A stretch of 60,211 bases of DNA, taken from Bacteroidota bacterium (GTDB taxonomy: Bacteria; Bacteroidota; Bacteroidia; Bacteroidales; Porphyromonadaceae). Shown piece by piece: positions 53,101 through 60,211 of this stretch (its first letter is position 1; each line of letters starts with the position of its first letter). The notes below the pieces were generated by a model. The model was not told the DNA's origin. It did no database searches and saw only the letters and a program-made list of their open reading frames with translations. The position numbers were made by a program, and so were the translations under genes. The stretch lies in the NCBI GenBank assembly GCA_023388555.1, contig JAEWGA010000074.1:1-60211 (forward strand). Direction: 5' to 3'.

Positions 53101-54676
53101 GGCAGGGCTTCCTAACCCGACATTCTTCAAGGGGTATTTGGGCGTTAATCTAAACGTTCTTGGACTTATTAAAGGTAAGGCTCGATTCAAACTTACCATC
53201 GGCGAAGAATGTGATGTCATCATTCCAGGAAGTTCTCCCATAGAAGAGCCGATGATTAATGATCTTTCTCCTGCCGAGGGAGAACAGGAGGTAAACGTAT
53301 TCTCTGTACCCCAAGCCACATTTAATGTTGCTATGGGGAAGAGCTTCGAAGCAACCAGTGAAGATGGAAAAACAGTTTACTACCGGATTAGTCTCAAGGA
53401 TTTTATCGTTAAAGACAAAAATAATCAGAACATTGCAGGAAAGCTTATTTGGGGAAAGGACAAGACCGATATTCGTTTCCAATCTAAAGAGATTCTGCCT
53501 CCTAACACAGAGTTGACCGCTGAAGTTCGTATTGTTTTTGAGGAACTTAAGAATGGCGAATGGAAACAAGTGCTGACTTCTGGTAAGCCTGCCTATGAAG
53601 AGAAAGTGTGCCATTTTACAACAGGAGGTGCTCCTTCAGATATACCTATACAAAACATTGTATATTCTTACCCTGTGCTTGGTCAGAAATATTTTCTGAC
53701 CAAGGAGTATGACAAGGGATATGTACAATTACAGTTTGGACAGAGATATCTGTTTGAAAAAGGATTTGACTACAAACTAGCTTTCGTGACAAAACAGAAT
53801 GAACGCATCGTTACCGACTTTAACTATAATGAAGCAGAAAGCCGTTTGGAGTTTACTCTTCCTGCCCTAAAAAAGCAAACTGAATATACATTGGAATTGT
53901 CATATTCTGCCATACCTAAAGACAAAGTAGACCCAACTGGAAAATCTCCCAAAAACTTAGACACAAATGACAACGAAGACTTTTCCGGACATATTGGTGG
54001 GAATAAGGCCAATACAATGATTTCCAATGACCTTAAGCAGTCCATACTTGCTTACACCTTTGCAACTAGTATGCACGAAACGTTCAAGGATAAAATGAAA
54101 GGTGTAAAAGTTCGTAACGATATAGCTTTGGATGCCGGTGTTACCATAACATTGGGAGCAGAAGTACAAAGCAAGGAACCTTTTGACGAAGCAGAAGTTA
54201 TAGGTGTTGAGAAGACACAATACATACCATTGCTCTCTCTTCGCTCCAACCTCAATGAGGAGTATTTTAAAAATACGGTTATACCACTCGTTTATGAAGG
54301 ATATCCGTATGGTAATATACACCTTCTAAGAAGGGCAGAACAGCCAATAGGTATCCCTCCATATAAAGCATTCTCGCCAAGTCAAAATTATCTTTCCTCG
54401 TTGCAGTGTGGATTAGTAAACCGGTCTCTTTTCCGTTTCCCGTTCACCTTTGATGCATCTTTGGTGTCGTTTAACGACTATCGTGACTTGCAGGGTTCCG
54501 TCATCAACAATAGAGGCTCTGTTACCTCACAGGTTTACAATAGATTTGTCATCGGCTCGTTACCCATATTAAAGAAGGGAAAATACAAGTCAATTATAAG
54601 TTATACCCTGCCGGATGGGACTGTGACAAGTGATTATGAGTTCATCTATACAAACAATCTCAATTTAAACAAATAA
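50117..54676 (+). CDS. Giant secreted beta-rich protein of unknown family
   Basis: A 1519-aa exported protein. A signal peptide is clear (about residues 18-38, ISILSCILLLGINVSYSQ). The bulk, to about residue 1060, is Gly-rich with many short beta strands and repeated F-S-G-K-L-G-L or F-x-G-x-x-x-L-G patterns (for example EFSGKLGLPF; FAGDVTLGFSF). An Ig-like domain (INDLSPAEGEQEVNVFSVP) begins near residue 1055, and further beta modules follow. No catalytic motif, lipobox or T9SS tail is visible. First structural gene of the accessory operon. I do not recognise the family. Confidence 0.75.
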   Translation: MGIQTIMMTQFQKYFASKRISILSCILLLGINVSYSQTKGNSTQQIEELNNMFARIAERNAYVEDLNINESEAVNLPLGMKRTIGGMEITIAISRFALQASSSELGIYAKAVIPQGTEGKRKVLLFGIEGVKGSHTGGLVGELKLSLLHDVEIPFNGGKTTIILKGNGLSKNRGISESDTYMTIGCDGFHNLALDAEVHFPTSLMVKVGGQDVGGDKTNYKQQEGDYNNKDNLSNQVIGHFRTVIDSWDDLLVSLNLPSFEITGLKDYIFSLDNVILDFSSRRNSNTMQFPMEYQQGYLPDEQALWRGVYAENVSITLPKAFSRASFSAKGLLIDDYGITGLFAADSILPLDKGNADGWRFSVDHFGLNLIANELVSAEFSGKLGLPFKGENTTVGYEGYLQPNNEYTLRVKNEESLDFSLFNAKAYLEKNSNITLRLVKDHFAPEAVLHGYMTLGDTEGDSTLQAKFDKIIFRNLKLTTSAPYISAEYFGYEGEAKLGNFPLSINKIALSNSDTQHIKLTIDAGINLGQNLFSGATEIALLSKYEQNTWTFDKLEVGAIAVNSVIAGVIQMKGNLNWHQEDAIYGYGFAGDVTLGFSFNGKIDEKAKGEAKHDVSIKARAAFGRKDDFRYWYADGMATFQPGVPIVGAMTLNGIGGALTSGVRAEGQNSTGGQFANANYIPDSSMGFGFKASTVFEINKAAYGEAAFEMIFSKAGGLASAGFYGYGEFPNRGGGNVPISEKLERQQRTFPSELSEQFKQNDWPRLTESIKSIPDAIKDMGLSGTLCIQMDFQNHVLHASSDVYLNTPAQFIRGVGERGQAGWGVLHINPNEWYLHLGTPTNRLGVQLAVGNLLAVRTGSYFMAGNRIPEMPTPPRAVADLLGQDIGRLSLGRNLEALSTGKGFAFGSELAVRTGDLQFLMMYANFNAGLGFDVMLKDYAQAQCKGRSGSIGMDGWYAQGQTYAHLQGELGVKVKLWFIRTRVPVIKGGTAALLQAGLPNPTFFKGYLGVNLNVLGLIKGKARFKLTIGEECDVIIPGSSPIEEPMINDLSPAEGEQEVNVFSVPQATFNVAMGKSFEATSEDGKTVYYRISLKDFIVKDKNNQNIAGKLIWGKDKTDIRFQSKEILPPNTELTAEVRIVFEELKNGEWKQVLTSGKPAYEEKVCHFTTGGAPSDIPIQNIVYSYPVLGQKYFLTKEYDKGYVQLQFGQRYLFEKGFDYKLAFVTKQNERIVTDFNYNEAESRLEFTLPALKKQTEYTLELSYSAIPKDKVDPTGKSPKNLDTNDNEDFSGHIGGNKANTMISNDLKQSILAYTFATSMHETFKDKMKGVKVRNDIALDAGVTITLGAEVQSKEPFDEAEVIGVEKTQYIPLLSLRSNLNEEYFKNTVIPLVYEGYPYGNIHLLRRAEQPIGIPPYKAFSPSQNYLSSLQCGLVNRSLFRFPFTFDASLVSFNDYRDLQGSVINNRGSVTSQVYNRFVIGSLPILKKGKYKSIISYTLPDGTVTSDYEFIYTNNLNLNK

Positions 54677-54678
54677 GT

Positions 54679-56736
54679 ATGCGCCTTATAAGAACCATCA
54701 GCATTATTGCCTTGCTTTGCATGCTCCCTCTTATAAGCATGGCACAGTTGGCTCAAACTTCCGCGATCAGGATGCGTGCCGAAGTTCATACGGATCATAT
54801 CTTTTTACGTTGGATTCCAACTGATGCTGAAAGCTGGAATTTGCTTAACAAATATGGTGTGAGATTAGAACGTCTGACGGTAGCTCGTGCAGGGATCGTG
54901 TTGAAAGAACCGGAAACCAAAGTACTTGCCGAGAGTCTCAAACCAAGAGAAACAGAGACACTTAAACGACTGGTTGCCGAGTATCCCATGGGTGCGGTCA
55001 TTGCACAGGCTATATTCGGAGAAGATTTTGAGGTCAGTCTGGGTGAAAGTTCGATGGCCAAGGCCATTTCTATGGACGAGATGCGCCAGCAGCGGTATTT
55101 GTTTTCTCTGTATGCAGCAGATTTATGTTTCCCAGTGGCCAAGGAAGTTGGCTGGGGATGGGAAGATAGAGACATAAAGTCTAACGAGCGTTACCTCTAT
55201 CGGGTCACTTCCCTTGTTCCTCAAAACAAACATAAAATCAAACAAGGGGCAGTCTTCGCAATAGCAGAAGATACGGTTAAACTGGTTAGTCCCATAGGCC
55301 TGTCTGCACAATTCAATGAAATCGGTGCACATCTTTCTTGGGATTATAATACTTTGTCCTACCTTTACTCTGCCTATTTCATTGAGCGCAGCGAGGATGG
55401 CAAAACATTTAAGCAGATTTCGGATTTGCCAGTTACGCGGATATCCGATACCGATAAAAATCCTCATGCACCCATTACCTATCTGGATAGTGTACCATTA
55501 GGAAAGAAAATTTATTATCGGGTATATGGGGTGACACCTTTTGGCAGTAAAGGAGCATATAGTGCTATTGTATCGGGAACCGCATATCCAGCCTTGAAAG
55601 AGGTTCCGAGAATTACAAGTTCCAAATTTGACTCATCGGGAGGAGCCGATATTACCTGGCAATTTGATCCTGCACAACAAGAGAATATCAAGGGCTTTGG
55701 TATTCTCCACTCTATGGATGATAAGGTCTATGAGCTCCTTGCTGACAGTGTTGGAGCGAATGTCAGGAGTTATCATATAGAAAAACTTGGGAAACACATA
55801 TATTATAAGGTGGAAGCAAAAGCTTGTCACGGTACATCAACCCTATCACTTCCCGTTCTTATCCAACCTATTGACAGTGTGCCACCTGCCGTACCCAAAG
55901 GACTGAAAGCACAGATAGACAGCCTTGGGGCTGTCCATTTGTCATGGGATCCAAATCAAGATGTTGACATATACGGTTACCGTTTGTATAGAGGTTTGAC
56001 CAAAGGAGAAGAACTGATACCCATTACAGATGTGGCTATCCGTGAAACATACTATACTGATAGTGTAAATATTGACAATCTTAATGATAAGGTTTACTAT
56101 GCTTTGACATCCCTTGATGAGAGATACAACCAGTCCAGGCTATGCGAAACTATCGAAGTGTCCAAACCTCGGACTATTCCACCTACTGCACCGGTCATTA
56201 CTGAAGGAACCGCTGAGGCAGGTAAGAATATTATAGAGTGGATAAGCGGACAAGAATCTCAGCTTGCAGGATTTATAGTGGTACGTACAGATGAGGATAG
56301 TAAAACTATACAAAAGATTCAACGTGTTAATAATCCAAAGACAACTCAATATGAAGATAATGATGTTGAATCGGGAAAAAGTTATCAATATCAAGTGATG
56401 GCCTATACCATCAACCAGTTACACTCTCCCTTATCTTCACCCATCAAAATAAAATCGCAACAAGCAAATAATGAAAATGATGCTGTCAAATTTGATTTGG
56501 AAATCTTGTCGGAAGGCATTGCTATAAAATGGGGTATACCCTACAAGGATGTTATCTCTGTTTCTTTATATAAGCTAGACGCCACAAATACTCAAGTTCT
56601 TTATAGAGAAAATCTGCCTGTATCAGGAGAATTCGTAGATTCGGATATACTGCAGGGGGAAACAAATGAATATATAATAGTTATTAAAGCAAAAGGACAC
56701 AAACCGATAACCATCAAAAAAGAGGTTGCATTATGA
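54679..56736 (+). CDS. Secreted fibronectin type III-like protein
   Basis: A 685-aa exported protein with a signal peptide (about 1-22, IIALLCMLPLISMAQ). After an N-terminal region of about 190 residues come four or five fibronectin-III-like modules: about 200-300 (GAHLSWDYNTLSYLYSAYFI), 305-395, 400-495 (GAVHLSWDPNQDVDIYGYRL), 500-590, and a last one (FDLEILSEGIAIKWGIPYKD). No T9SS sorting tail is evident. It begins 2 bases after the giant gene's stop and its own end overlaps the next ATG by 4 bases, so all three are coexpressed. Confidence 0.82.
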   Translation: MRLIRTISIIALLCMLPLISMAQLAQTSAIRMRAEVHTDHIFLRWIPTDAESWNLLNKYGVRLERLTVARAGIVLKEPETKVLAESLKPRETETLKRLVAEYPMGAVIAQAIFGEDFEVSLGESSMAKAISMDEMRQQRYLFSLYAADLCFPVAKEVGWGWEDRDIKSNERYLYRVTSLVPQNKHKIKQGAVFAIAEDTVKLVSPIGLSAQFNEIGAHLSWDYNTLSYLYSAYFIERSEDGKTFKQISDLPVTRISDTDKNPHAPITYLDSVPLGKKIYYRVYGVTPFGSKGAYSAIVSGTAYPALKEVPRITSSKFDSSGGADITWQFDPAQQENIKGFGILHSMDDKVYELLADSVGANVRSYHIEKLGKHIYYKVEAKACHGTSTLSLPVLIQPIDSVPPAVPKGLKAQIDSLGAVHLSWDPNQDVDIYGYRLYRGLTKGEELIPITDVAIRETYYTDSVNIDNLNDKVYYALTSLDERYNQSRLCETIEVSKPRTIPPTAPVITEGTAEAGKNIIEWISGQESQLAGFIVVRTDEDSKTIQKIQRVNNPKTTQYEDNDVESGKSYQYQVMAYTINQLHSPLSSPIKIKSQQANNENDAVKFDLEILSEGIAIKWGIPYKDVISVSLYKLDATNTQVLYRENLPVSGEFVDSDILQGETNEYIIVIKAKGHKPITIKKEVAL

Positions 56737-59700
56737 ATATGACATATATCCGCAAAATTTTATACACTATATTTTTGGCTTTATTACCACTGTGGGTATA
56801 CGGACAAACAGATGGAAAATATAGGCTTAGTTTGTCTTTTGACCGAATCGTAAATCATGGTAACTCTATGAAATTTGTTGAACTTGAATTTTATGGAAGT
56901 AGCTATGGGCATGAAGAGGAGTTATTTCGTTGGCGACATGGTGGCATAGATAAGCATAGTATAGGAGATGCCCCTCCTACATTCACAAGGGACTATTTGA
57001 CAACAGCAAAAAATATACCTAGTCAAATTAGGATATGGAGCAAAAAACAAACAATAGCTTGGATAAACCCTGGAAAATATTATGCAGAGGATATAAAAAG
57101 ATGGAATAATAATCTGCCTTATATTAAAATGGATTTTAACAAAGGAGATGCCGGAAATTCCTTTGTAGATAAAATGACTCTTATGGTTCATCTGGAAATC
57201 ATTCCTATTTCCATCAACCTCCACTATTTTTCAGATAGAGGACAAGGGACGGAAAGTTCCCTGAACTTACTGCCAGACAATGATGTAATTACATTGAAGT
57301 CAACTAAAGGATTTGTCGAAGCAACTTATAAGTGGCAATACCAAGTATCGGGGGAAAGTACTTGGCATGACATGCCTAATACAGTATCTTACAGTGAAGG
57401 AAAATCTGTTGTTACATTCAAGGGAACAGACCTATATGACCAGAATACATTTAACAGCCTGATACAGCAAGGTAAGAATATTCTTTTCCGTATCAATGCC
57501 ATAACCGATGAGACAAGAAATGAGGCAGACTATAAAAAGATTATATTGACACCGACCTACTCGGCTCCTCATATTCTATCCCATGATATAACATTGGAAC
57601 AGTGCCATCAATCGGGAGATGCCTCCATACGCATTTTTCTGGACAGACCCCTTTGGCCAAGTGAGGTTTTGGCATTCTTTCAAGTAGGAGGTGCAGGTTT
57701 TAATGTGAATGCTCTTGATGCTGAAAACAGTTTTAGGATCAACAATCTGGTCGCAGGTACATATACATACCGACTACGAGGAACACACAACAACGGCTTA
57801 GCCACATACACTGAAACACCCAATCACATTTTAAATACTACAATCAGTAATCGTCCAGCCATAATCCACTCTTTTACCCAAAAGAATGTTAGTTGCTTCT
57901 CTGGTCATGATGGAGAGATTACACTGACGGCATCCGGAGGAACCGGGAATTTTACTGCAGAGTTGATGGATGCAGGAGGGACTGTCGTTCAAAGACAGTC
58001 TTTCAATACGGGAAGTACTTCGTTTAAACGATTGCCGGCAGGCAGGTATACTCTTCGTGTACAGGACAGTAACGGTTGTGTTGCCAAAACAGCTTCTGGC
58101 GAAGAACTTGTCCACCAAATAACATTGACAGAGCCTGACGAGGCAGTCAGTATAAAAGAAATGGCAAAAACAAGCCCATTGGCTTATCAATCATCAGACG
58201 GTTCCATACAGATTGCAGTTTCTGGTGGCTCTCCGTCTGCATCTGGATATACCGTTCGCTTTATTCGTAAAGGTGATGGACAATCATTTGCACCGACGGA
58301 CTCACGCCCTGACGGAAACCAATACATCTATACGCTTCGCAATATTCCCAGGGGGGATTATACGGTTATTGCAGAAGATATGCGATACTCCTCCCTCGGG
58401 AACGAAGACAAGCAAGAACCTTGCGGTTGCCATGCCGAATTAGCGATAACTCTATCAGCTCCTCCCTTGTTGACTGTAGAGGTTGAAGAGACTCACTTTA
58501 TCAGCTGTCATGATGATAGTGACGGAGAACTGGCTGCTCATGGGAAAGGAGGAAAACCTATCGTTTCTGCCCGCCTTCCATACACCTACACTTGGTACAA
58601 AGTATCAGATGGTGTCAAAGAAGAACTTTCCCTGCAGGTGGATAGTATAGCCCGCAACCTTGTGGCAGGCCAATATCAAGTCAAGGTTACTGATGCGAAT
58701 GGCATTTCTGCAGAATCCGCTGTTTTTGAACTCAAACAGCCTGATTTACTTGATATATCATTTACTACACGTTCACCATCTTGTAGTGGTGGAAAAGGGC
58801 TTATCTCCACAACTGTAACAGGTGGAACACCACCTTATACTTATGAATGGAATAAGGAAGGAGCAACTGAGGCTAATCTGGCTATTGAGGAAGTGGGAAG
58901 CTTTTTTGTCAGGGTCGTGGACAGCCGTGGTTGCTCCATTACTGGAAATGTAGAAGTTACAGCACCAGATGCAATATCCATCAAACCAACCATTACAAAT
59001 CCTACATGTTATAATGCCAATAATGGGGTCATATCTCTAAAACTGTCAGGTGGGACAGCACCATATACCATACGTTGGGAAGACGACAATAACATTACAA
59101 CGGCTAATCGAGAAAATCTGAAAGCTGGTGAGTATGTTGCCGTCATCACAGACAAGGCTGGTTGTTCATTGCACTATAGAGTCGTCCTTGAACAACCGGA
59201 GGCCCTAACCGTGAAACTTGACGAGGGCTTTACACTCTGCCATAAGCAGTCTCGTAAGATAACGGCTCTGCCTAATGTGGAAAATGTAACTTATCAATGG
59301 TTTCACAATGGACAACAATTACAAGAAACAAGTAAGGAACTAATTGTATCAAAAGCGGGAAAATACCGTGTTGTCATCACCAATAAAAATGGATGTACTG
59401 CTATGGCTGAAATTGAAGCTAAAGTTAGTAATACAGAGCTTCCTTTGGATATAACGGCACCTACATCTGTTACGGCCGGAACGCCTATCCATGCTGTGAA
59501 CATCAGTAGAATCCGTTCGGATAAATTGGAGTGGCAATTGCCAGCAAATGCTATTGTTACAAGTAAATCCAACGAAAGGGCTATCTTTACAATCCCCGAA
59601 GCTGGTGTTTACGAAATAACGCTCATAGGTTATTTGGGCGACTGTTCTACAGTTGTGACCCAACGGCTTGAGGTACTGGCAGATGGCAGTGTTGCGCTAC

Positions 59701-59975
59701 CGGACGGCAAGGACGGAACAATCAGACAGTTTTTGGTTACACCCAATCCAACAACCGGTGATTTCAAGGTATATGTCGAGTTGAAAGAGCCACATGACTT
59801 TACCCTCCGTCTTCTATCTCCAACTGGGACAGAAATGGACAGGAAAATGATACAGCATACCCAAAAGCAGACATTTGAATATGAACTGCGTGGAGATATA
59901 AACGGAATATTTGGAGTGGAACTTTCCGTAGGCAATGAGAAATCAACACTTAAGGTTACAATGGAAAAGAAATAA
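56733..59975 (+). CDS. SprB-repeat surface protein with T9SS sorting domain
   Basis: A 1080-aa exported protein. Signal peptide about 1-25 (IFLALLPLWVYGQ). After about 350 residues of unknown beta-rich sequence come four SprB-type repeats, each with a C-x(n)-D/N-G-x-I-x-L-x-x-x-G-G-x-x-P-Y-T core (NVSCFSGHDGEITLTASGG; PSCSGGKGLISTTVTGGTPP; PTCYNANNGVISLKLSGG and a shorter one near 590), then an Ig-like module (QWFHNGQQLQETSKELIVSK). The last 80 residues, from LVTPNPTTGDFKVYVEL, are a type A T9SS C-terminal domain. It is thus exported by T9SS and probably attached to the cell surface. Confidence 0.88.
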   Translation: MNMTYIRKILYTIFLALLPLWVYGQTDGKYRLSLSFDRIVNHGNSMKFVELEFYGSSYGHEEELFRWRHGGIDKHSIGDAPPTFTRDYLTTAKNIPSQIRIWSKKQTIAWINPGKYYAEDIKRWNNNLPYIKMDFNKGDAGNSFVDKMTLMVHLEIIPISINLHYFSDRGQGTESSLNLLPDNDVITLKSTKGFVEATYKWQYQVSGESTWHDMPNTVSYSEGKSVVTFKGTDLYDQNTFNSLIQQGKNILFRINAITDETRNEADYKKIILTPTYSAPHILSHDITLEQCHQSGDASIRIFLDRPLWPSEVLAFFQVGGAGFNVNALDAENSFRINNLVAGTYTYRLRGTHNNGLATYTETPNHILNTTISNRPAIIHSFTQKNVSCFSGHDGEITLTASGGTGNFTAELMDAGGTVVQRQSFNTGSTSFKRLPAGRYTLRVQDSNGCVAKTASGEELVHQITLTEPDEAVSIKEMAKTSPLAYQSSDGSIQIAVSGGSPSASGYTVRFIRKGDGQSFAPTDSRPDGNQYIYTLRNIPRGDYTVIAEDMRYSSLGNEDKQEPCGCHAELAITLSAPPLLTVEVEETHFISCHDDSDGELAAHGKGGKPIVSARLPYTYTWYKVSDGVKEELSLQVDSIARNLVAGQYQVKVTDANGISAESAVFELKQPDLLDISFTTRSPSCSGGKGLISTTVTGGTPPYTYEWNKEGATEANLAIEEVGSFFVRVVDSRGCSITGNVEVTAPDAISIKPTITNPTCYNANNGVISLKLSGGTAPYTIRWEDDNNITTANRENLKAGEYVAVITDKAGCSLHYRVVLEQPEALTVKLDEGFTLCHKQSRKITALPNVENVTYQWFHNGQQLQETSKELIVSKAGKYRVVITNKNGCTAMAEIEAKVSNTELPLDITAPTSVTAGTPIHAVNISRIRSDKLEWQLPANAIVTSKSNERAIFTIPEAGVYEITLIGYLGDCSTVVTQRLEVLADGSVALPDGKDGTIRQFLVTPNPTTGDFKVYVELKEPHDFTLRLLSPTGTEMDRKMIQHTQKQTFEYELRGDINGIFGVELSVGNEKSTLKVTMEKK

Positions 59976-59994
59976 TTGTATATAAGCAGGAAGT

Positions 59995-60211
59995 ATGAGC
60001 ACAGAATCAACGAACTGTTGCAAACTAGTCAAAATACTGTTAGTCTCCATCCTATTTTCCTTGGTGGGAGGCGAGCAACTCTACGCCCAATACTATCCTG
60101 TTCATGCCACAGTCCAGTGCCCATCACCGCAAAGTCCTTATCTGTCGGATTACTATAGTGGCAGCAGGGATCGACTCATTGTAACGCTACTCAACCGCGA
60201 CCTGCAACAAC
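59995..60211 (+). CDS. Partial TANFOR-domain secreted protein
   Basis: The first 72 codons run to the window edge. A signal peptide (about 10-33, ILLVSILFSLVGGEQLYAQ) precedes YYPVHATVQCPSPQSPYLSD and YYSGSRDRLIVTLLNRDLQQ, which fits the start of the TANFOR domain (first described from Tannerella forsythia, found at the N-terminus of large secreted Bacteroidetes proteins). It begins 19 bases after the SprB gene's stop, so it is in the same operon. The rest lies outside the window. Confidence 0.75.
   Translation, partial: MSTESTNCCKLVKILLVSILFSLVGGEQLYAQYYPVHATVQCPSPQSPYLSDYYSGSRDRLIVTLLNRDLQQ

Noticed and set aside
50117..54676. T9SS sorting tail on the 1519-aa protein
   Set aside because: The last 100 residues lack the P-N-P-x-x-G and terminal basic beta-strand pattern found in the SprB-repeat protein.
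1..60211. CRISPR arrays, intact insertion sequences, integrases or rRNA genes
   Set aside because: No regularly spaced repeat-spacer pattern, transposase or integrase motifs, or rRNA sequence was seen. The only spaced repeats are the three 22-bp tandem units.

Overview
The window reads as a chromosome segment of a Bacteroidales bacterium, most likely a Porphyromonas-like, gliding-group relative. Evidence: Bacteroidetes-only families (a DUF5606-like protein, long NusB, START-like protein, DUF4492 before cydAB, fused SpmA/SpmB, SprB repeats, a type IX secretion (T9SS) C-terminal domain, a TANFOR start), and many copies of the Bacteroidetes -7 promoter box TAnnTTTG. The exact genus is inference.

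Layout: 0.5-2.5 kb (+) holds two small DNA-binding proteins and a Usp protein. 2.5-18.2 kb (-) is a long housekeeping block: purL, a fused spmAB, prmA, a WaaP-like kinase with a glycosyltransferase, tRNA-Arg(CCG), a tiny membrane protein, a malate/lactate dehydrogenase relative, the NAD(P)HX repair enzyme, a START-like protein, bioD, and the nusB-yajC-ybbR-coaE-DUF5606-phosphatase run. 18.2-19.3 kb is non-coding, strongly strand-skewed and repeat-bearing. 19.3-29.5 kb (+) encodes a TPR membrane protein, a decayed HTH gene with rhuM, an outer-membrane protein, another TPR protein, lptC, a CorC/HlyC-type CBS protein, aspS and cutC. A large transglutaminase lipoprotein (-) follows. 32.6-48.7 kb (+) carries clpP-clpX-recQ, a DUF3298-type lipoprotein, rsmG, an MBL hydrolase, gcvP, small envelope proteins, DUF4492-cydA-cydB, folP and a META lipoprotein.

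From about 48.8 kb the window is accessory: a frameshifted fragment resembling a conjugative-transposon protein, then a small HTH gene opening a tightly packed operon that runs off the right end. That operon encodes a 1519-aa secreted beta-rich protein of unknown family, a fibronectin-III-like protein, a 1080-aa SprB-repeat protein with a type A T9SS sorting domain, and the start of a TANFOR protein. It looks like a cell-surface assembly in which at least one member is exported by T9SS.

Two observations stand out beyond ordinary annotation. First, the cydB-folP gap holds two short minus-strand transcription units (about 75 nt each). Each has a promoter-like sequence and a terminator hairpin capped by the same GUGA tetraloop, with compensatory changes in the stem; they look like a pair of related small RNAs. 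Second, the HTH gene at the head of the right-end operon has a frameshifted paralog at 20.2 kb beside rhuM, inside a segment bounded by imperfect 30-bp direct repeats. All family names are from reading protein sequence and memory; no database search was run.
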